From Certhia americana (taxonomy: Eukaryota > Chordata > Aves > Passeriformes > Certhiidae), in the NCBI GenBank assembly GCA_018697195.1, contig CM031864.1:23260086-23324085 (forward strand): a stretch of 64,000 bases of DNA, in the 5' to 3' direction. Under the pieces are notes generated by a model. It had not been told where the DNA came from. It saw nothing but the letters and a program-made list of their open reading frames with translations, and did no database searches. The translations under genes were made by a program, and so were the position numbers. This document shows positions 14,101-27,700 of this stretch, piece by piece (position 1 is the stretch's first letter; every line of letters starts with the position of its first letter).

Positions 14101-17100
14101 TGTTTTGTTTTGTAAACCCTCCTTAAACATTAGCAGTAGCTGGAGACCTGTGTGGTACCCACTTGCTTCTTCTTCTGCTGCCTTAGTTCTTAGATCCTAG
14201 TTCTCAAGATTACAGTTTAGAAGTATGAAAATTAAGAATAACACAGCTTCTAAAGGCATACAGTTGCTGTCATACTTTACAAGGTAATTCTAAAGACTTT
14301 CCAGGTAAAAGAAACCCCTGCTTGTCTTGTGAAAAGACCAAATAAAGGCTGAACATACTCATTTTATCTGTGTACTATCTGTGCAATGAACTCTCACCCT
14401 GATTAAGGTTTTAGCCTGAAGCATGGCTAATAGCATTGCAGCCAAAAGGACCCTTTCTTTTTCTCTGTAGTAACCTGAAATGGCTTACTGCTCTGTCCTT
14501 CAGTGGGACAAATTTTTGGGCAAAAAGGGATTGACCTGCAGCTCTGAAGGAGATGTGAAGTTGTAGCTAGAACTTTTAACTATCCCCCTGCCTGTAAAAG
14601 GGGAAGAAGTACTTATATCCTAGTTCAAGTGCCTTACAGACAGAGAAATCTGAAAGACTGGAGGAAGTTTCTGGTCCAAAATCTGACAAAGTCCTAATCC
14701 TCTACAATGTACTTGGCTGAACCTTGCATGTGATTAGCTGGGAGGTCAGTATTTGCACACTGTTCTCACATTTCTGAAAACCTTGAGGAACCTTTGTCAC
14801 CTTAATTTAAAAGTAGAAATATTTGAAAATGATTCTGTGATAAACTATACAATCAGCGAATCTCATCTCGTGTGTGGCTTTGCCGTGTGACGTAGACAAG
14901 TCAGATTCTCACGCTTCAGTCTGGATGGGGAACTGTTAATGCCTCACTGGGGCAGCAATGGCCAGCACCTAAAAGCTGTGGAGTTGCTGTAATGTGATGG
15001 GGCTGACTGAGCTGGACCCACTGACTTCAGATGGGAGTGGGTTTTGTGGGGAGTAAGGAATCGTGGTGGATGTGTGTGGCTTTTGTTAAGGGCTGAGTGA
15101 CTCTTACAGATACGGATTTTACCTTTTTTCCCCTGTGTATTAGAAATAAAATTCTGGATTTACACATAGTATGAGCACTGGTATCCTGAAATCATTTGCT
15201 AAGTACTATGTGTTTATAGGAAGATGCAACTAAATTCTGAGCCAATTGATAAGTCCATGAGTAATTTGTGCTCCTTGTGACTGGGTGCGTTTTTCAAGCA
15301 TAGGTCCTACAGAAATTACTTCAATTGCAGGTGTTATTGCTACAGTTAAAAACAGTTACTTAGGAAAAGACTCCTTGTGGAAGCAAGATATTTTCATCTC
15401 ACCAGTAAGTTCTTTGTAATTATGTTTCTGAACCTGATACAAAAATCGCATTTCTGATTGGCAAATGTGCAATCCCAAAGACATACAGATAACAACTACG
15501 GTAACTGTAACTGAGGCTAGTAAACTGTTATTTTCCATTTCCCAAAGGTCAGTATTTAGCCTGTGTTTGTTGACTCTGTTGTCATTTTGTTCACACTTTA
15601 CTTTCTATGAGAAAAGTTGGAAGGAAAAATGTCAAAAGTCACACACTCCAAATATCACCTTTGATGCCTGCGTGAGATGGGTACTTTCAATGCCTAAATA
15701 ATTTTTAAAAATAGGGCATAAGCTTTACAATCAGTTGAAGACAAGACAGAGGCCACTGGTGTGGGTGAAAGAGAGGGGACAGGAGACACTGGGCTGCTGT
15801 GCATCGGCCATGCTGTGGCTTACTTTGAAAGGTAAGTCCCACCTAGAGACCCCAAAGAATCTCAGTGTATTAATACATAGCAGGAAAACCTGGCAAATGT
15901 AATTGCTGGAACTTGTTTTTTCTGCAACTGATGTTGTCAATGACACTGTCATTTTTGTCTTGTTCCTTTGCTGTTTGCTGAAGTAGGAACTGTTTGAAAT
16001 TGTTGAGGCAATTAAGGAAGGCAGACTTGAGAGTAAAGTGTGAGTAAAAGAGTTGAAGTTAATTGTTAAGATTTTTAGAGCTTTGAAAATATGTTTTCTT
16101 CTGCTATGTGATATGTATCAAAAGTGAACTTTAAGGTATTTTCTGTAGTGGCACCTTTGTTTGCATATTATTTTTAATCTGACAGGTCTTAGGTGCCTGA
16201 GAAGTTAGTGACTGTTCCTTAGCTTCAGGTTTTTTTAAATCAAATTGCTTCAATGTATTTTGTTCTTGTTCTTTCTTTTGATTACTGATGCTTGGAAAAT
16301 ATTGTAACTCCCTTGTTCTCCCCTTCTCCATGGCATCCTGCTGTTCTTCCTCCTGCTCCTGGCTGGTGCTGCATTTTGATGCCCCAAACCAGGCAGCTGA
16401 AGACCACTGCTGTACCCAGATCTTCTGGCAGCAGGGTCTCCCATTCTACTCCATTTTTGGCACTTCATGTATGAAACTGTTAACAGGCGGATTTTAATAC
16501 AATATACAGAAGTCTTTATTTTTCAAGAAGTTATTCTTTTTATATGAATGCTGTTTTTTTCATCAGATGATTTCATCTGTAAAAGTCTTTGGGTTGCACG
16601 TTATGGTTCATCTCCTATTTTGTTTCTGAATCACTGTTGTAGTGATTTGGTTGAGTATTAAATAATATATAGATACAAAAGCATCACTAGAATTACTGCT
16701 GAGTGTTTCTGGAAAATTAGTTTAAGTATGTAAGAGACCTTAGTTTTTGAACAATAGCAGTATTATAAGGTTAGAGAACTAGTTTATTATTGCTGAAAAA
16801 TACTTAGTCTAACAAAATCCATTCTGCTTATTGCTTAAATGTGTGTTTATAAAGCTGTTCCGTGAGACAATGATAGATAATTTCAGATTTATTAATTACA
16901 TTCTCATGTTCACGTAAGGAAGAAAAATGTGGCACTTATTTTTTCCAGACAAGAAAGAATAACAGTCTGCAATAAGCTTTGCTTTGCTACCTTCCTTTTC
17001 CTTATTATATTTCTTTCCCCCCCTTTAACTCCTGGCCCCAGTCTCTTCTTTCCCCTCTGCACTGACAGCTTTTTTCCAATGAAAATCTGCACAGCATCAG

Positions 17101-17114
17101 AGAAAATATAACTG
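8121..17114 (+). other. DENND1B: DENND1B intron, middle part upstream of the first visible exon
   Basis: AT-rich intronic DNA without a supported exon. A GC-richer patch lies at about 9940-10100, and 11940-12010 has a few CpGs, too few to call an island. An A10-N6-T12 tract sits at 10889-10916. Open frames in this stretch are short and do not match any family I recognise. Confidence 0.6.
10889..10916. repeat. A10-N6-T12 inverted homopolymer pair
   Basis: A run of ten A residues (10889-10898), six AT-only bases, then twelve T residues (10905-10916). The two arms are complementary and could fold as an A/T hairpin; a plain slippage origin is as likely. Confidence 0.85.
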
Positions 17115-17310
17115 GAGGAATACTGGCCAGTTATCTAGTCCATTCCTCTGTCCCAAGCATGACCAACTGCTCGGCAGTCTTTTTGTTCTGCTCAGTGCAA
17201 GCAACAGGGATGAAGATTCCTCCTTTCTCCAGAATATTGGACTACTTAATTAATCTGTTTCATTTTACCTTAGCTGTGTTTTCCTGTCTGAAATATTCTC
17301 TGTTGCTATC
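17115..17310 (-). mobile_element. Ancient CR1-like LINE 3' fragment, minus strand
   Basis: The plus strand shows a degraded version of the complement of an old CR1 3' end: a 'tctagtccattcctctg' phrase, then 'cccaagcatgaccaact', then 'agggatgaagattcc', in the order expected for amniote CR1 remnants. Similarity fades after about 17310. The match is by eye and weak in the second half, so both ends are approximate. It is much more diverged than the two other CR1 copies in the window and would predate them. Confidence 0.45.
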
Positions 17311-20300
17311 CAAGAGAATTACCCAAGATGTTTCTCAGCATGTGTTTGTAATTTCTGTTCCATTAGCAAATTGAATGTGTGCTAATTACCTTATCCTATT
17401 GTAATTTTTGTGTGGCATTTATAATCTGCAAGCTTGGTGATTATGAAGAGTATTTTTAAAGAGTATTTAACTTGTCAGTTTTTGGGAAACTTACAACTTG
17501 CAAAGCTTTTTTTTTCATAGTTTAGAATGTACTGCTTCTCTAAACTACTCTGTCATGAGAAATAGAACATTTGTATTTTCTTTGATTGTTAAAGAAGTTA
17601 AACTGTGTTGGAAGTTGTTTTCCTGAAAATATGCATGATATGCTTTATGACCTTGCCTCTATAGGAATAGATTCATGGAGAGAAATTACCTTGACGATCT
17701 GCATGTGTTTTCCTCTTGTCTTAGTGGGTGTCGTAGTTGTCTTCTTTTGTCTTCTGGAGCAGTTCTAGATTACGACATCTTGAATTCTATTTTTTTAAAG
17801 CATTGCGTGTGCCTTGCTTTTCTCTTTGTAATTATACTGCACTCTTTTGGTAACCCAGCAAACCTTTCCATGATTGTCTCTCATCTGGCTCGTACCAAGG
17901 GAGATGTCATTTCCAATGCTCTAGGATATTTAGTAAAGGAATTCTTAAGTGTTGCTGGCATGTGCTGAGATTTATGTCCTGGATGTGGTAGGCATAGGAA
18001 AAAATGCTGTTTGTACGTGGAAATATCCATTTACACTTGCAACAGCATATGTACATTTATACATGTACCACACAAACTATTTTATGTGTACACTTGACAA
18101 TTTCCTCTTACTACTACATTTACTTACAATTGTCCAAACCATTTGTCCTGAAAAGTCTGTTAGGAAAAGTAAATGAGGAGAAATTTAGTAGTTCCTCACC
18201 TCAGCTGCCTATAGCAACAGCTATTTCTGAGTACTTCTCATCCTTTCACCCATAAAATCAGCATAAAATTGACCTAACATTGCCAGATCAGACAGGGTAT
18301 CTGGAAAGTAATCCTCAGGGAGAAGAAAATTCAGTCTTTGTAAACCTGAAGATAGAGTGCATAAAGTTGCAGAATAGGATTATACTTTCTCTTTTTATTT
18401 CTAAATCAGTACCCTTTTGTTTCTTCGTTTGCAGCCCTTCTGAGAAGTTGTCCCAAAGATGTGTCAGATGCTGTCTGAGCCTAGCTCCAAAAGCAGAAAC
18501 CAACATAATCTTTTGAAAAAACCCCAATCCCAGACTTGGACAATTATCATAAAATCCGGGGGCTTTTTATAGGTGTTAAGGTTTGGTTTCAGAGAGTAAA
18601 GGCATAAAAAAAATAGAAACTTTTCTTTTTGAAGCACAAGTCACATCAGATTTTCTTACTTAATAAATGTATGGCAAGTACCTACTAAAATAACCAGTTA
18701 AAAGCCAGTAATAACAGCTGCAAGACCCAGCTCAAAGCAGTTGGACAAGTCTTGAAGGCGTGTAATTTTTGCTGAGTGTAGCACCGAATGTTTTTCTTGG
18801 ATTGAGTTTGAATATTTTTTTAATGTTGGCTCTTTTTTGTTTTCATGAAGGAGTATTAAAAGCATTGTTCTTCCTGTTTAGATCACATGAATTTTATTAT
18901 TCTCTCATGATATGAAAGTAAATGTTGTTACACCTATAGTTGAGTGAACTGGAATTTACTTTGGATTTCTTCTTACCATTTCAAGCGAGACTGGAGTAGT
19001 ATGACGGAGCCTTAGTATGATGTGATGATGGCAAGATGGTCAGGACACCAAATGACAGTTTTAGGGATTTTTTTTGTCTGTTAGGATATCAGGGCACCAA
19101 AAGAACTTACTGGAGCTTTTGATCTTGTTGACTGTAAATAAAGGGTGTTCTTGTGAAATCCTTTTAGCTCTCTTGGCACCTCATTGACGTGTAAATTTTA
19201 CCCATGTTTTGACCCCAAACCCAAATTTTTGCTTAATTCTGAGATTGTACTTTGCTCATGACTGTGATCTTTTGAAATAATACACAGAGGTTTTGCTACT
19301 TCGGTCTGCTTCCTATTTTGAAGCCTGGCAGTTACATTTGCACTAAAGAGAGTGAACAAAAGAAATTACATTTCTGTCCGATTTCAGAAAGCCCAGCGAC
19401 TTTGTTACTGTGTTACTAAAGCATTCACTATACTAAATGTTTCTCGTGTAACTGTACTTCACATCTGCCAAAATCATCCTCCTTCCTTTGGTGCTGGGGA
19501 GAGGCGATGTAGCTCCTGGCTGGCGATGCCCCGGTAGCCCAGCCTCACTGCAGAGCGCTGCCCTCACCTCCTTGCAGGCCATAGCACTTGGGTTTTGCAA
19601 TCAAAGCAACTATAAATGGTACAGCAAGACTTGGGAAGTTGTGAACAAGAAATGGGTGATAAGAAAGGGAACTAGAGGCAGCTGGTAACCAGCTTGTATT
19701 GCATGAGCTGTAGCAAATGCTTGGTGCTGGAGTGCTGCTGCATGAAGCAGTCCTGCTTTCTTCTCACCACAACTCCCTATTCCCCAGTTTTTCTTCCTTT
19801 TTTTTTCTGGTGCAATCCCAGTGGTTTTGGGGAACTGATCTAGTTAATGCTGCCCTGAAAAGTTTCAGACGGTAGGTTTGATCTCAGTCAGTTCCCTCAT
19901 CTGGCTCCATGTAGCTGTGACAGTCTGCACCAGCAGGAGACAGACAGTGCTACAGCTCCATCAACAAGTGCCTGGTAGTGGGAGTGCAGAGGGATTGCTC
20001 TTTCGAAGAGAAATTTGTGCTTGAAATGTTTGTGGACATACGGCATTAGATTTACAAGCTCTGTTAAAGTATTTTTTTGGATTCTGCAAGTTTTCAATGC
20101 TTTTTAGTAAGTTACTTAAGGCTTACTTAACATTGAGTATTTGGTATGTTATCGTACTTGCTACTCCTTGGATTTATCAGGGATCACTGTGGATATGTAA
20201 TTGCTTTTTTTTCCTGATACTTACTTGGAATTAAAAACAAGAGCTCCTTTACAGGATAGTCAAACTCCTTTTGTACTTGGTCATTATAAGATATTTGTTT

Positions 20301-22110
20301 GCAATTTAAATATGCACAAAATAGATCAGGAAAAAGGGTCTCTGTTGCAAGTACCTGTATTGATTTGCTCTCATATTCTTATCAATGTAGCATCTTACCT
20401 CTTGTTTTGTATCTGCCTTCAAAATGCAGATCCTTGCTCCCCATAGTAATGGAGGATACACACGTTTTGTTCAATAATAGCTGCAGAACCCTTCCTGGGT
20501 GTTCTTAGGAGAAGAAACAAGCTGGTTCAACAAGTAGAGTCAAATGCCTCAATTTTTATTGCAAGTCTCACTTAGATTTGACTTGGATACAAATAAGGTC
20601 TAAATTGCATGGAGTTGATTGACAAGATGAATTTTGTAACACGTTTGAAACGTGTGTTCTGCTGTTGGCTTAAGATCTGGCCCAGGGTGAAGGGAGAATG
20701 CTGACTTGAGTCTCCAGCTCCTGGTGGTTGGGCCAGCGGCAAATGTACACGTGTGACAGCTCCGTGCTGAATAGCAGGATTTGAGGTCAGCAGCTGGGAA
20801 TGACACCACCAGCAGTGGCATTTCCCTTCTCTTTAAATCTCTAGCTTGCACCAGCAAACATATGTGGGACCCAGAGAAGGGTAGAAACCTCCGTACTTTG
20901 CCAAAAAGTGGAGAACCCTGTGGTTCTGATGTCAAACCTAGCAATGAGAAGGAAGTTTCTGAGTTATCATGCAGTGCTGGTGTTAGAGCCTGAATTGGAA
21001 ATCTAAGTAGTTTCCCAGACATTGGCTCCTTGGAAGACAGTAATCCAGCAGCTCCTGAGGCAGACAAGAGGTGGCAGTTCCCATCAGGCAGTGTCTCTTG
21101 GCACTTACTGTTGTGTTTCTCCTGCGTTTTCCTGCCCTCGAACCCCCCAGGCTGCTGCTGGCTGCATGGTCAGTGGTGGGAGAATCTGCCTGACCATGGT
21201 GGGGACACGAGCAGAAATTAGAGAGCTCTGCCTCTGGTCCAGGCTCTGAAGCTGCCCTGCATCTACCTTGCAGGAAGATGGATAATTTCACTTTTAGCAG
21301 GTGTTCCAACACTGCTGCTCATCTGTTGTTTAGAAGCCTGTGAGGCTTCCTGGGTGTTTATGGTTCTGTAGCAGTAACACCTCAGGAAGGGTTTGTATCA
21401 AAGGAGATTAACAGCCTTGGGGGAGCAGGATGAAGATCATGCTTTGTGTTTTTGTTGAAAGGTTGTAGTTCCGATCCTTGTGATAGGGGCTTTCAAAACA
21501 ATATTAAGTGGAGACTAATATGTAGCCTAAATAACAGTGATTATTTTTATAATTATCAGTTTACAGGAGGTTAACGAAAACTTCAAGGTATTATTAAAAT
21601 GCTGGTTTTAAATGTCTCTGAACAGAAAATACTGAATAGCTCTTCTAATCTCTTCCTTAAGAATGCTGGTTACATTGGTACTATCTTTAAAATCACAAAG
21701 GATGTTTTTCTGTACTTTTATAAAGTACAGTCTTTTTCTTCCCCTTATAATTTTCTGTTCTTTTTCCCTCAGTTGAAAAGAGGTTTTCTATCTCTTTATT
21801 TCTTAATTAAATTAAAAAGTGAAAATTAAATGTGCTTGAAGAATGAGGTATTCCAGAAATAAAGGATTGAATATGAAAAGAGTTCAGTACATTATAACCT
21901 GCTGCCATATGTAAAACAATAAACATACAGTTTCATAAATATGAAATAAGTCTTTTTAATAATCCAGTATCTTCCTTAGTTTTTAGATATATTTTTGCAC
22001 TTGCCTCAAAGCTTGACGCTAAGCTGACCCTCTCTTTAATATTAATGTACTCTGACTGTAATACTCTGTTCCTTTGCCTCTGATTAATGCTGTCTGTCAA
22101 TTATTTACAG
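17311..22110 (+). other. DENND1B: DENND1B intron, 3' part before the first visible exon
   Basis: Intronic DNA. The part from about 20650 to 21260 is GC-richer and gives longer chance open frames on both strands, but none resembles a known protein and CpGs are sparse. A 9-bp-stem hairpin lies at 21710-21730. The intron ends with a usable polypyrimidine stretch and the acceptor TTATTTACAG directly before 22111. Confidence 0.6.
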
Positions 22111-22154
22111 ATCCGGTGGTACTGTGGAAGTTCCCGGAGGACTTTGGAGACCAG
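22111..22154 (+). CDS. DENND1B: DENND1B coding exon (uDENN start), 44 nt
   Basis: The exon encodes (D)PVVLWKFPEDFGDQ; the first base of the D codon comes from the upstream exon, so the incoming intron is phase 1 and the outgoing one is phase 0. The sequence fits human DENND1B near residues 28-42 and not DENND1A, whose equivalent reads QRQFPEDYSDQ. It belongs to the upstream DENN (uDENN) lobe, part of the surface that lets connecdenn proteins catalyse GDP-GTP exchange on Rab35 in clathrin-dependent endocytosis. The acceptor is a normal TTTACAG. The donor reads CAG|GTTGGA, a poor match to GTRAGT, so this exon may be spliced inefficiently. Its 44-nt length is not a multiple of three, so skipping it would break the frame. 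Paralogue assignment rests on the whole set of exons. Confidence 0.93.
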
Positions 22155-23100
22155 GTTGGAAACATGAGATTGAACTTTTTTTTATGTTAGAATAATAATA
22201 AAAAAGCTCTTCTATTCAGCTGTGGAGAGGCAGATGCTAATGATAGTAGGGTGGAAGTCTTCACCCAACTGGTGGCTTGGTGATTAGATTGCCTCTGTGA
22301 CAGGAATATGCAATAGCAGTTGTAGAGCACAGAATGTCATGCTAATTCTCTATATCACCTTCTTTTTGATATACAGGATTTTATCCGGTGGTCCTGCTGG
22401 ACATGTTGGGTTTTTATCTGTTTTGGGATTGAAAATGTGGAAAAAGTCATCAATAAAGCTTTGCCAAACATTTATGTTATAAAAAACCACCAGAACAAAA
22501 AAGTTGAAGAGCTACCCATGTGTGTCCTCTTAATGTCAGAATGTGTGCATTCCATTGCTTTAATCCTTTTCAATGCACGATTTTAGATAGTTATTTAATA
22601 ATATTTTAGAGATACCCTAGTTATTTGCTTGGGGGGGAAAAAAAATCCTCAGACCCTTATAAGAGACTGATCTAAAGTTACTGATTCTGAAAGCGTGAAA
22701 ATCCTATGTTCTATCTATAATTAATCCTCAAAGGAAAGTTTATACATACAGGACTGATGGATTATTTCACTGTTTGTAGTGACAGCAAGCTGTTAATTAG
22801 TGTGTTGGGTTTTTTGCCCCATGACTATTTTATGAAAGTTATTAATATTAAACTTTAATGAAATTACTAAATTTCATTATTTCAGCAACTTCTTCAAGAG
22901 TTTCTTGCATGGAAATACTTCTATTTTCTTAAAAGAAAATGCATAAAGCACCTAAATGGAATAAATACCTCCGTCTCAATGGCTTCTTTGCCTCTTGTTT
23001 TTTTACTGATATTGAGGCAAACATATTCTTCATTGGTAATATCACCACAGTGGATGATCTGGAAATGTTGTTGTACAATACATGTTGATAAATTGTTGCT

Positions 23101-23117
23101 TTTTTAAAAAAAAAAAA
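23101..23117. repeat. T5A12 run
   Basis: Five T residues followed by twelve A residues in intronic DNA. Simple low-complexity tract. Confidence 0.85.
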
Positions 23118-24721
23118 TCAATAGTGCAAGATTGTGTAAAGACAGCTGTAAGGTGATTCATGATGAAAGGAATAAATAAACAAACATAGAAAGTAGGATG
23201 TCTGGTTAGGGAATAGCATCAGTCAGAAATGTACAGCCTGTAAAACAGTGACAAATGAGCCAAGTGTGCTGTTATATGTTCTCAGCTAGGCATTCAGCAA
23301 GTTTTGATAATTATCCTGGCTGTAGAATGATCATCTTCATTGTCATTTAAATTCTTTTTTTTTCCTAGTTTGTTTTGTTCTTTTTCCCCAAGAAAGACTT
23401 GCTCTTAAAAAGAAAAAAAAAGAAAAGAGAAATTATGTCTGAAGAAAAATGGGAGCTTATTCAGCAAGTCGAAGGTTATTCAAAGAACAGCTGGTGTAGA
23501 AAAATGATTAGAAGATGAAGCCCACTAAAGACTGGAGATGCAATAGACATACCTAATCTATAAACACCAGAGGCCTTAGGCAGCTCTCTGCCTTTGGGCT
23601 CTGAAAAACCTATGCTTGCACATTGTGTCTCAGCTATGTAGGGAGTCTGGTGTTTCAGGTAAATTGCTTGTGTTCCTGGCAAAAAGGATATTTTAGTCCT
23701 TCTCCTTGCAAGGGAAATTTTCCTGTTAGAACCACTGGATTTAAACAGAATATGTAGCAGCTTCTAAAGCAAACCCCTGAGCCAAGTTGTGAAGTGAAAT
23801 CAGCAGAAGCTTTCTCTGCACATGTGTGTGTGCATGTGGAACTGGGTAGGTTTGGATTGGAGACCTGTGTAAACACCTGATTTAATTTCTTTAAAAACCA
23901 AAAACTCACTAGAACTATCAGGGCTAATTTCCATGAAAGTTTGTGAGGAGAATTTTAAAAAAAAATAAGGAAAGAAGAAGAATATTCACTGTCCTGTTTT
24001 TCAGTCATTTCTATTTTAAATGTAAAATGTGTGAGTTAGTTTTTGGATGTATCCCAAAGAATCATCTTTCCTAAAATTGAAGGGCTGTCTGTTTGCACAG
24101 TGATGTGATAACAGTGGGCAAAATATTTTCCTCTCTTCCTGAATTTTTCTACAGTTTATCATGTCACCTTTTTGTTGCTTTCATAATGCAAAGAAAACTT
24201 GTCTAAGCCATTTTGATGTTTTCTTCCTCTTTCTCACATTTGTCCTCTAAGTATGTCTGAACTTCCCAGTGCTTACTCATCTCTAATCTTCTGGTTTTCT
24301 TCTGCCCAGCCATTTTCCTTGATGCTGATCAATATTCTTTTGGTGTACTTTTTTTCTTAAATATTGACTTTCCAAATTGATGTTTTGCAAAACATCCCAT
24401 CTGTTGTCGATGGGATGTAGAAACTAGAGTTGATAGGGAGGAAGAAAAGATCAGGGATTTGTCATAATTACTTACTTGCAGTCTGTCAAGTAAAGGAAAT
24501 ATTAAGGCATGGTTTTGGTACCACAAAAGAATTTGCAAGATTCATTGTTGATTTCCTTATCTGCCAAGACTGCAGGGGAACCACTAATTTTCTCTCTGGT
24601 AATTCCTCAGATGCCAGAATAAGAAGGAAAAGAGGAAAATGTAGAATGGGGAAGGAAAAAAGCAATACTTCAAGGCAGAAAATGAAAAATAGTTCTCTTT
24701 GCCAGGAGTGTTTAAAAAAGT

Positions 24722-24774
24722 GTTTTTGTCTTTTTTTCTTTTCTATTTTTTTTTTTTTAATTTTTTATTTTTTT
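24722..24774. repeat. T-rich low-complexity tract
   Basis: More than fifty bases that are almost all T with scattered C, G and A. On the plus strand it reads as a long hydrophobic Phe-rich stretch inside a chance open frame, which explains the apparent transmembrane-like peptide there. Confidence 0.85.
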
Positions 24775-27700
24775 GAGGTGGGAGTAATTCCATTTTTAAT
24801 AACTCTCCAAACTATCAATGAAAAAATGAGCTCATGCTGGTTAGATTTCAAAAGAGCTACGCTGTCATTTCAAAGAAAGTATTTATTGCAAAGTGCCTCA
24901 AGAGCCAGAAGAACTAATCTGTTTGAGACAACATAGAGTTGCAAGTTACTGTTGTAGTGGAATTAGTGCTGTAAAAATGATTTTGACAATGTTGAGAAAG
25001 TTGTGAATAATCTCAGCACTGAAGAAAAAAATGTGAAGATTTCTGATTTGAGCATATATAGGTCTTCTGTGATTATCCCCTCATGCTCAAATTTGGATGA
25101 AGAATGAGTTGTAGCCATTTAATGAGCTTTTTTTAAAATGTGTTTTGAATGTATGTTCCTAGAGGCACTGTCCAGTAGTATGTTCAAATATCCCCTTTAT
25201 GCAAAAATTCCCATGATAAAAGATATATATGTTGTTAATCTTGAAATTGCTGTTTTGTTTAGTCAGACTGGTTAAACTAGAGTTTAATTTGAGCCTTATA
25301 AGCCCATTTTTAAATGGAAGTCTGAATAAAAAATATTAATGCTATGATATCTGGAAAAAAATTCCACATGTTTTTAAGAAGAAGGTGTTTTTTCAAGGGC
25401 TTTAGACAAGTAACCCAAATGAAAACAACATCTTGGCTTTTAAACTGAAGTACTTGATCATTGTTGAAGAAGAAAATGTACAATTCTGTAGAAGTTAGTG
25501 TCACCTGGCAGAGCTGTGCTCTGCTGGTGCTGGCTTGTCTCCTCATGGCAAAGCCCTGTTGATGTCACATGTATCCAGATGTCCAGATGTCTCCACTATG
25601 GCTCTGTTCATGTCTGTTCAGCAAATAAAAACACTGACACTCCCACCAGCTTCACTGGGTTGAAATTTTCCTGGGGAAAGAGTGGTGTTAGCACATGGAA
25701 GGAGGAGGGCACAGTGCCGATTGCACCAGCAGCAGGTAGTGCATGTGCAGGAGGCACTGCTGCTTTCTGTGTTGTCTTAACCTTTGAGGTATGTGAAGGC
25801 CAACATTTCTTATTAATTTAGTAATTACAGGTATGTTGGGTATTATTTTTACCCGTGTAAGAATTCAGTGGCTTTTTAATCTGACCACCTATTGACTCAT
25901 ATTGATTTCTACCTGTAGTATGTGCTGTCCATTGAATAGTTCTCATCCTTTGCCCTTCTAATCACACAATATTTTCTGGCTTCAACCTGCAGCTTCTCTG
26001 CTGGTGAAAAACATTGGAAGATGACACAAACAGCTAGTATCAGAAGATGGTCTTGCTAGAAGCCACTTTAGTAATATATATGACAAGGGGTTATTAACTG
26101 AGGATGTGGGTTAAGAAAGAATGAAATCCTCAGCGCAACCAACAGTCTAATGCAGAGTCTTTAAGAATTCTATCTCCTCTTGCTTTCTAAGACGAGCAGT
26201 CTAAATCTGCTTTCCCATATCAGGCTGTTCCCAAACCCTGCGGGTGAGAGATGAGTAAGGGATGTGGAATGCCATGTGAAGAATCTCTGCTTTTTCTATG
26301 TAGTTGGGGGTAATGCTCTTTATGTTATTATCTCATATTTTGCATAACATCTGGGTTTTAGTTTTACCATATCACGTTATGCAGAAGTCACTACTGATGT
26401 GTGAGTTTTGTATCCTGTAGTGACCCTAACTAAACATGCAGATCTACCTGTTTCATGTGAAAATATTTGTATATATAAAGATATGTAGGTGCATATGCAG
26501 TTGTGTACAGAATAAATCCTCAGAAGTACCAATCTGTTGGTCTTTCTGCAACAAAGCATCAGTCGCACACCTGACTTTCAACATGTGTTTTAACTACTGA
26601 AAATTAAGCCTGGCTTAAATGATTATCTGGTTGGAGACAAAAGACTCAGTTTTTCAGGATGGAATATTTAATTGCACGGATCGTGGCAGCAAATACATAA
26701 ACGAGGTTACCATGAAAAAGATTATATTCTTTTATTAAAGATTTGAATAATAGCACAAGTTGGGGGTTTTTGGCTTGTTTTGTTTGTTTGGGTTTTTTTT
26801 TAACAATCTCAAGAACCAAGCTAAAATCTGTTCTCTGGGTCAAACTAGTGTGTGGAAGCCAGCAGAGAGATTCTGTGTTCCTCTGTGCTCTCTTAAGAGA
26901 GCAGCAGGAACCCAGGAGGTACGAGGCTGTTTACACTCCTTCCAAGGCTGCAGGCGTGCTGTTAGGGGATGCATCTCACCAGCTTTCTGCATGAGAAGGC
27001 TTTGTTCTTGTATTCTGAGGCATTAAAAGCATGTTTCGAACATTTATGCTAACTAGATAGGTGCTTGCTTTGTGGGATTGTTTTTATCAGGAAATCTTAA
27101 AAAGGGCTTGGTGATTTTGTTGTTTGTGTATTAGTGTGTGTGATTAATATTTGGATGCATTGGTATGAGAAAGGGAGGAATCAGTCTAATGAAATTACTG
27201 GTTTTCAGTAGTTTTTTTGTCTAAATGTTGCACATTATGTTTAGTTATGGGATATTTTTGAACTTGAATCTTTGTGGAAAGCAATTAGCCCTGCTGAGAT
27301 GATGGCAACGTGACAATTTTACACATTGCAAGGGAACTTTATCTGGGTAAGATAAAGTGGTTTTCTGACACTTTGAGCTTGGAAGACATACTGTTTTTAT
27401 TGAAAAATACTGTGTGTGTAAAGCAGTAATGATTTTTGTCTATGCAAATCCCAGCTGATAGATGATCAGCAAGAAAACATTCAGAGGCATATTTATAGTT
27501 GCTAACTGCACTGTGTGAACAGAAAAGATCTGTGCAGTCCTGATAAATATTCTGTGGAACAACTGTCCACATAGGCATGCTGGGAACACCCAGAATCACC
27601 AAGACCCTTACATCCTTCAAGATGTGAATATTCCAAGATGCTTTCTCAACCTTTTCTTTTAATTCATCCCAACGGAGACTGAATAAATCTTTGAGACTTT

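Noticed and set aside
20600..21312. Two long open frames (155 and 109 codons) on the minus strand
   Set aside because: They lie in a GC-richer block where stop codons are scarce; overlapping frames on both strands are equally open and none resembles a known protein.
24430..24936. 168-codon open frame, the longest in the window
   Set aside because: It crosses a T-rich low-complexity tract, resembles no family, has no CpG promoter or coding-like composition, and lies within an intron; judged a chance frame.
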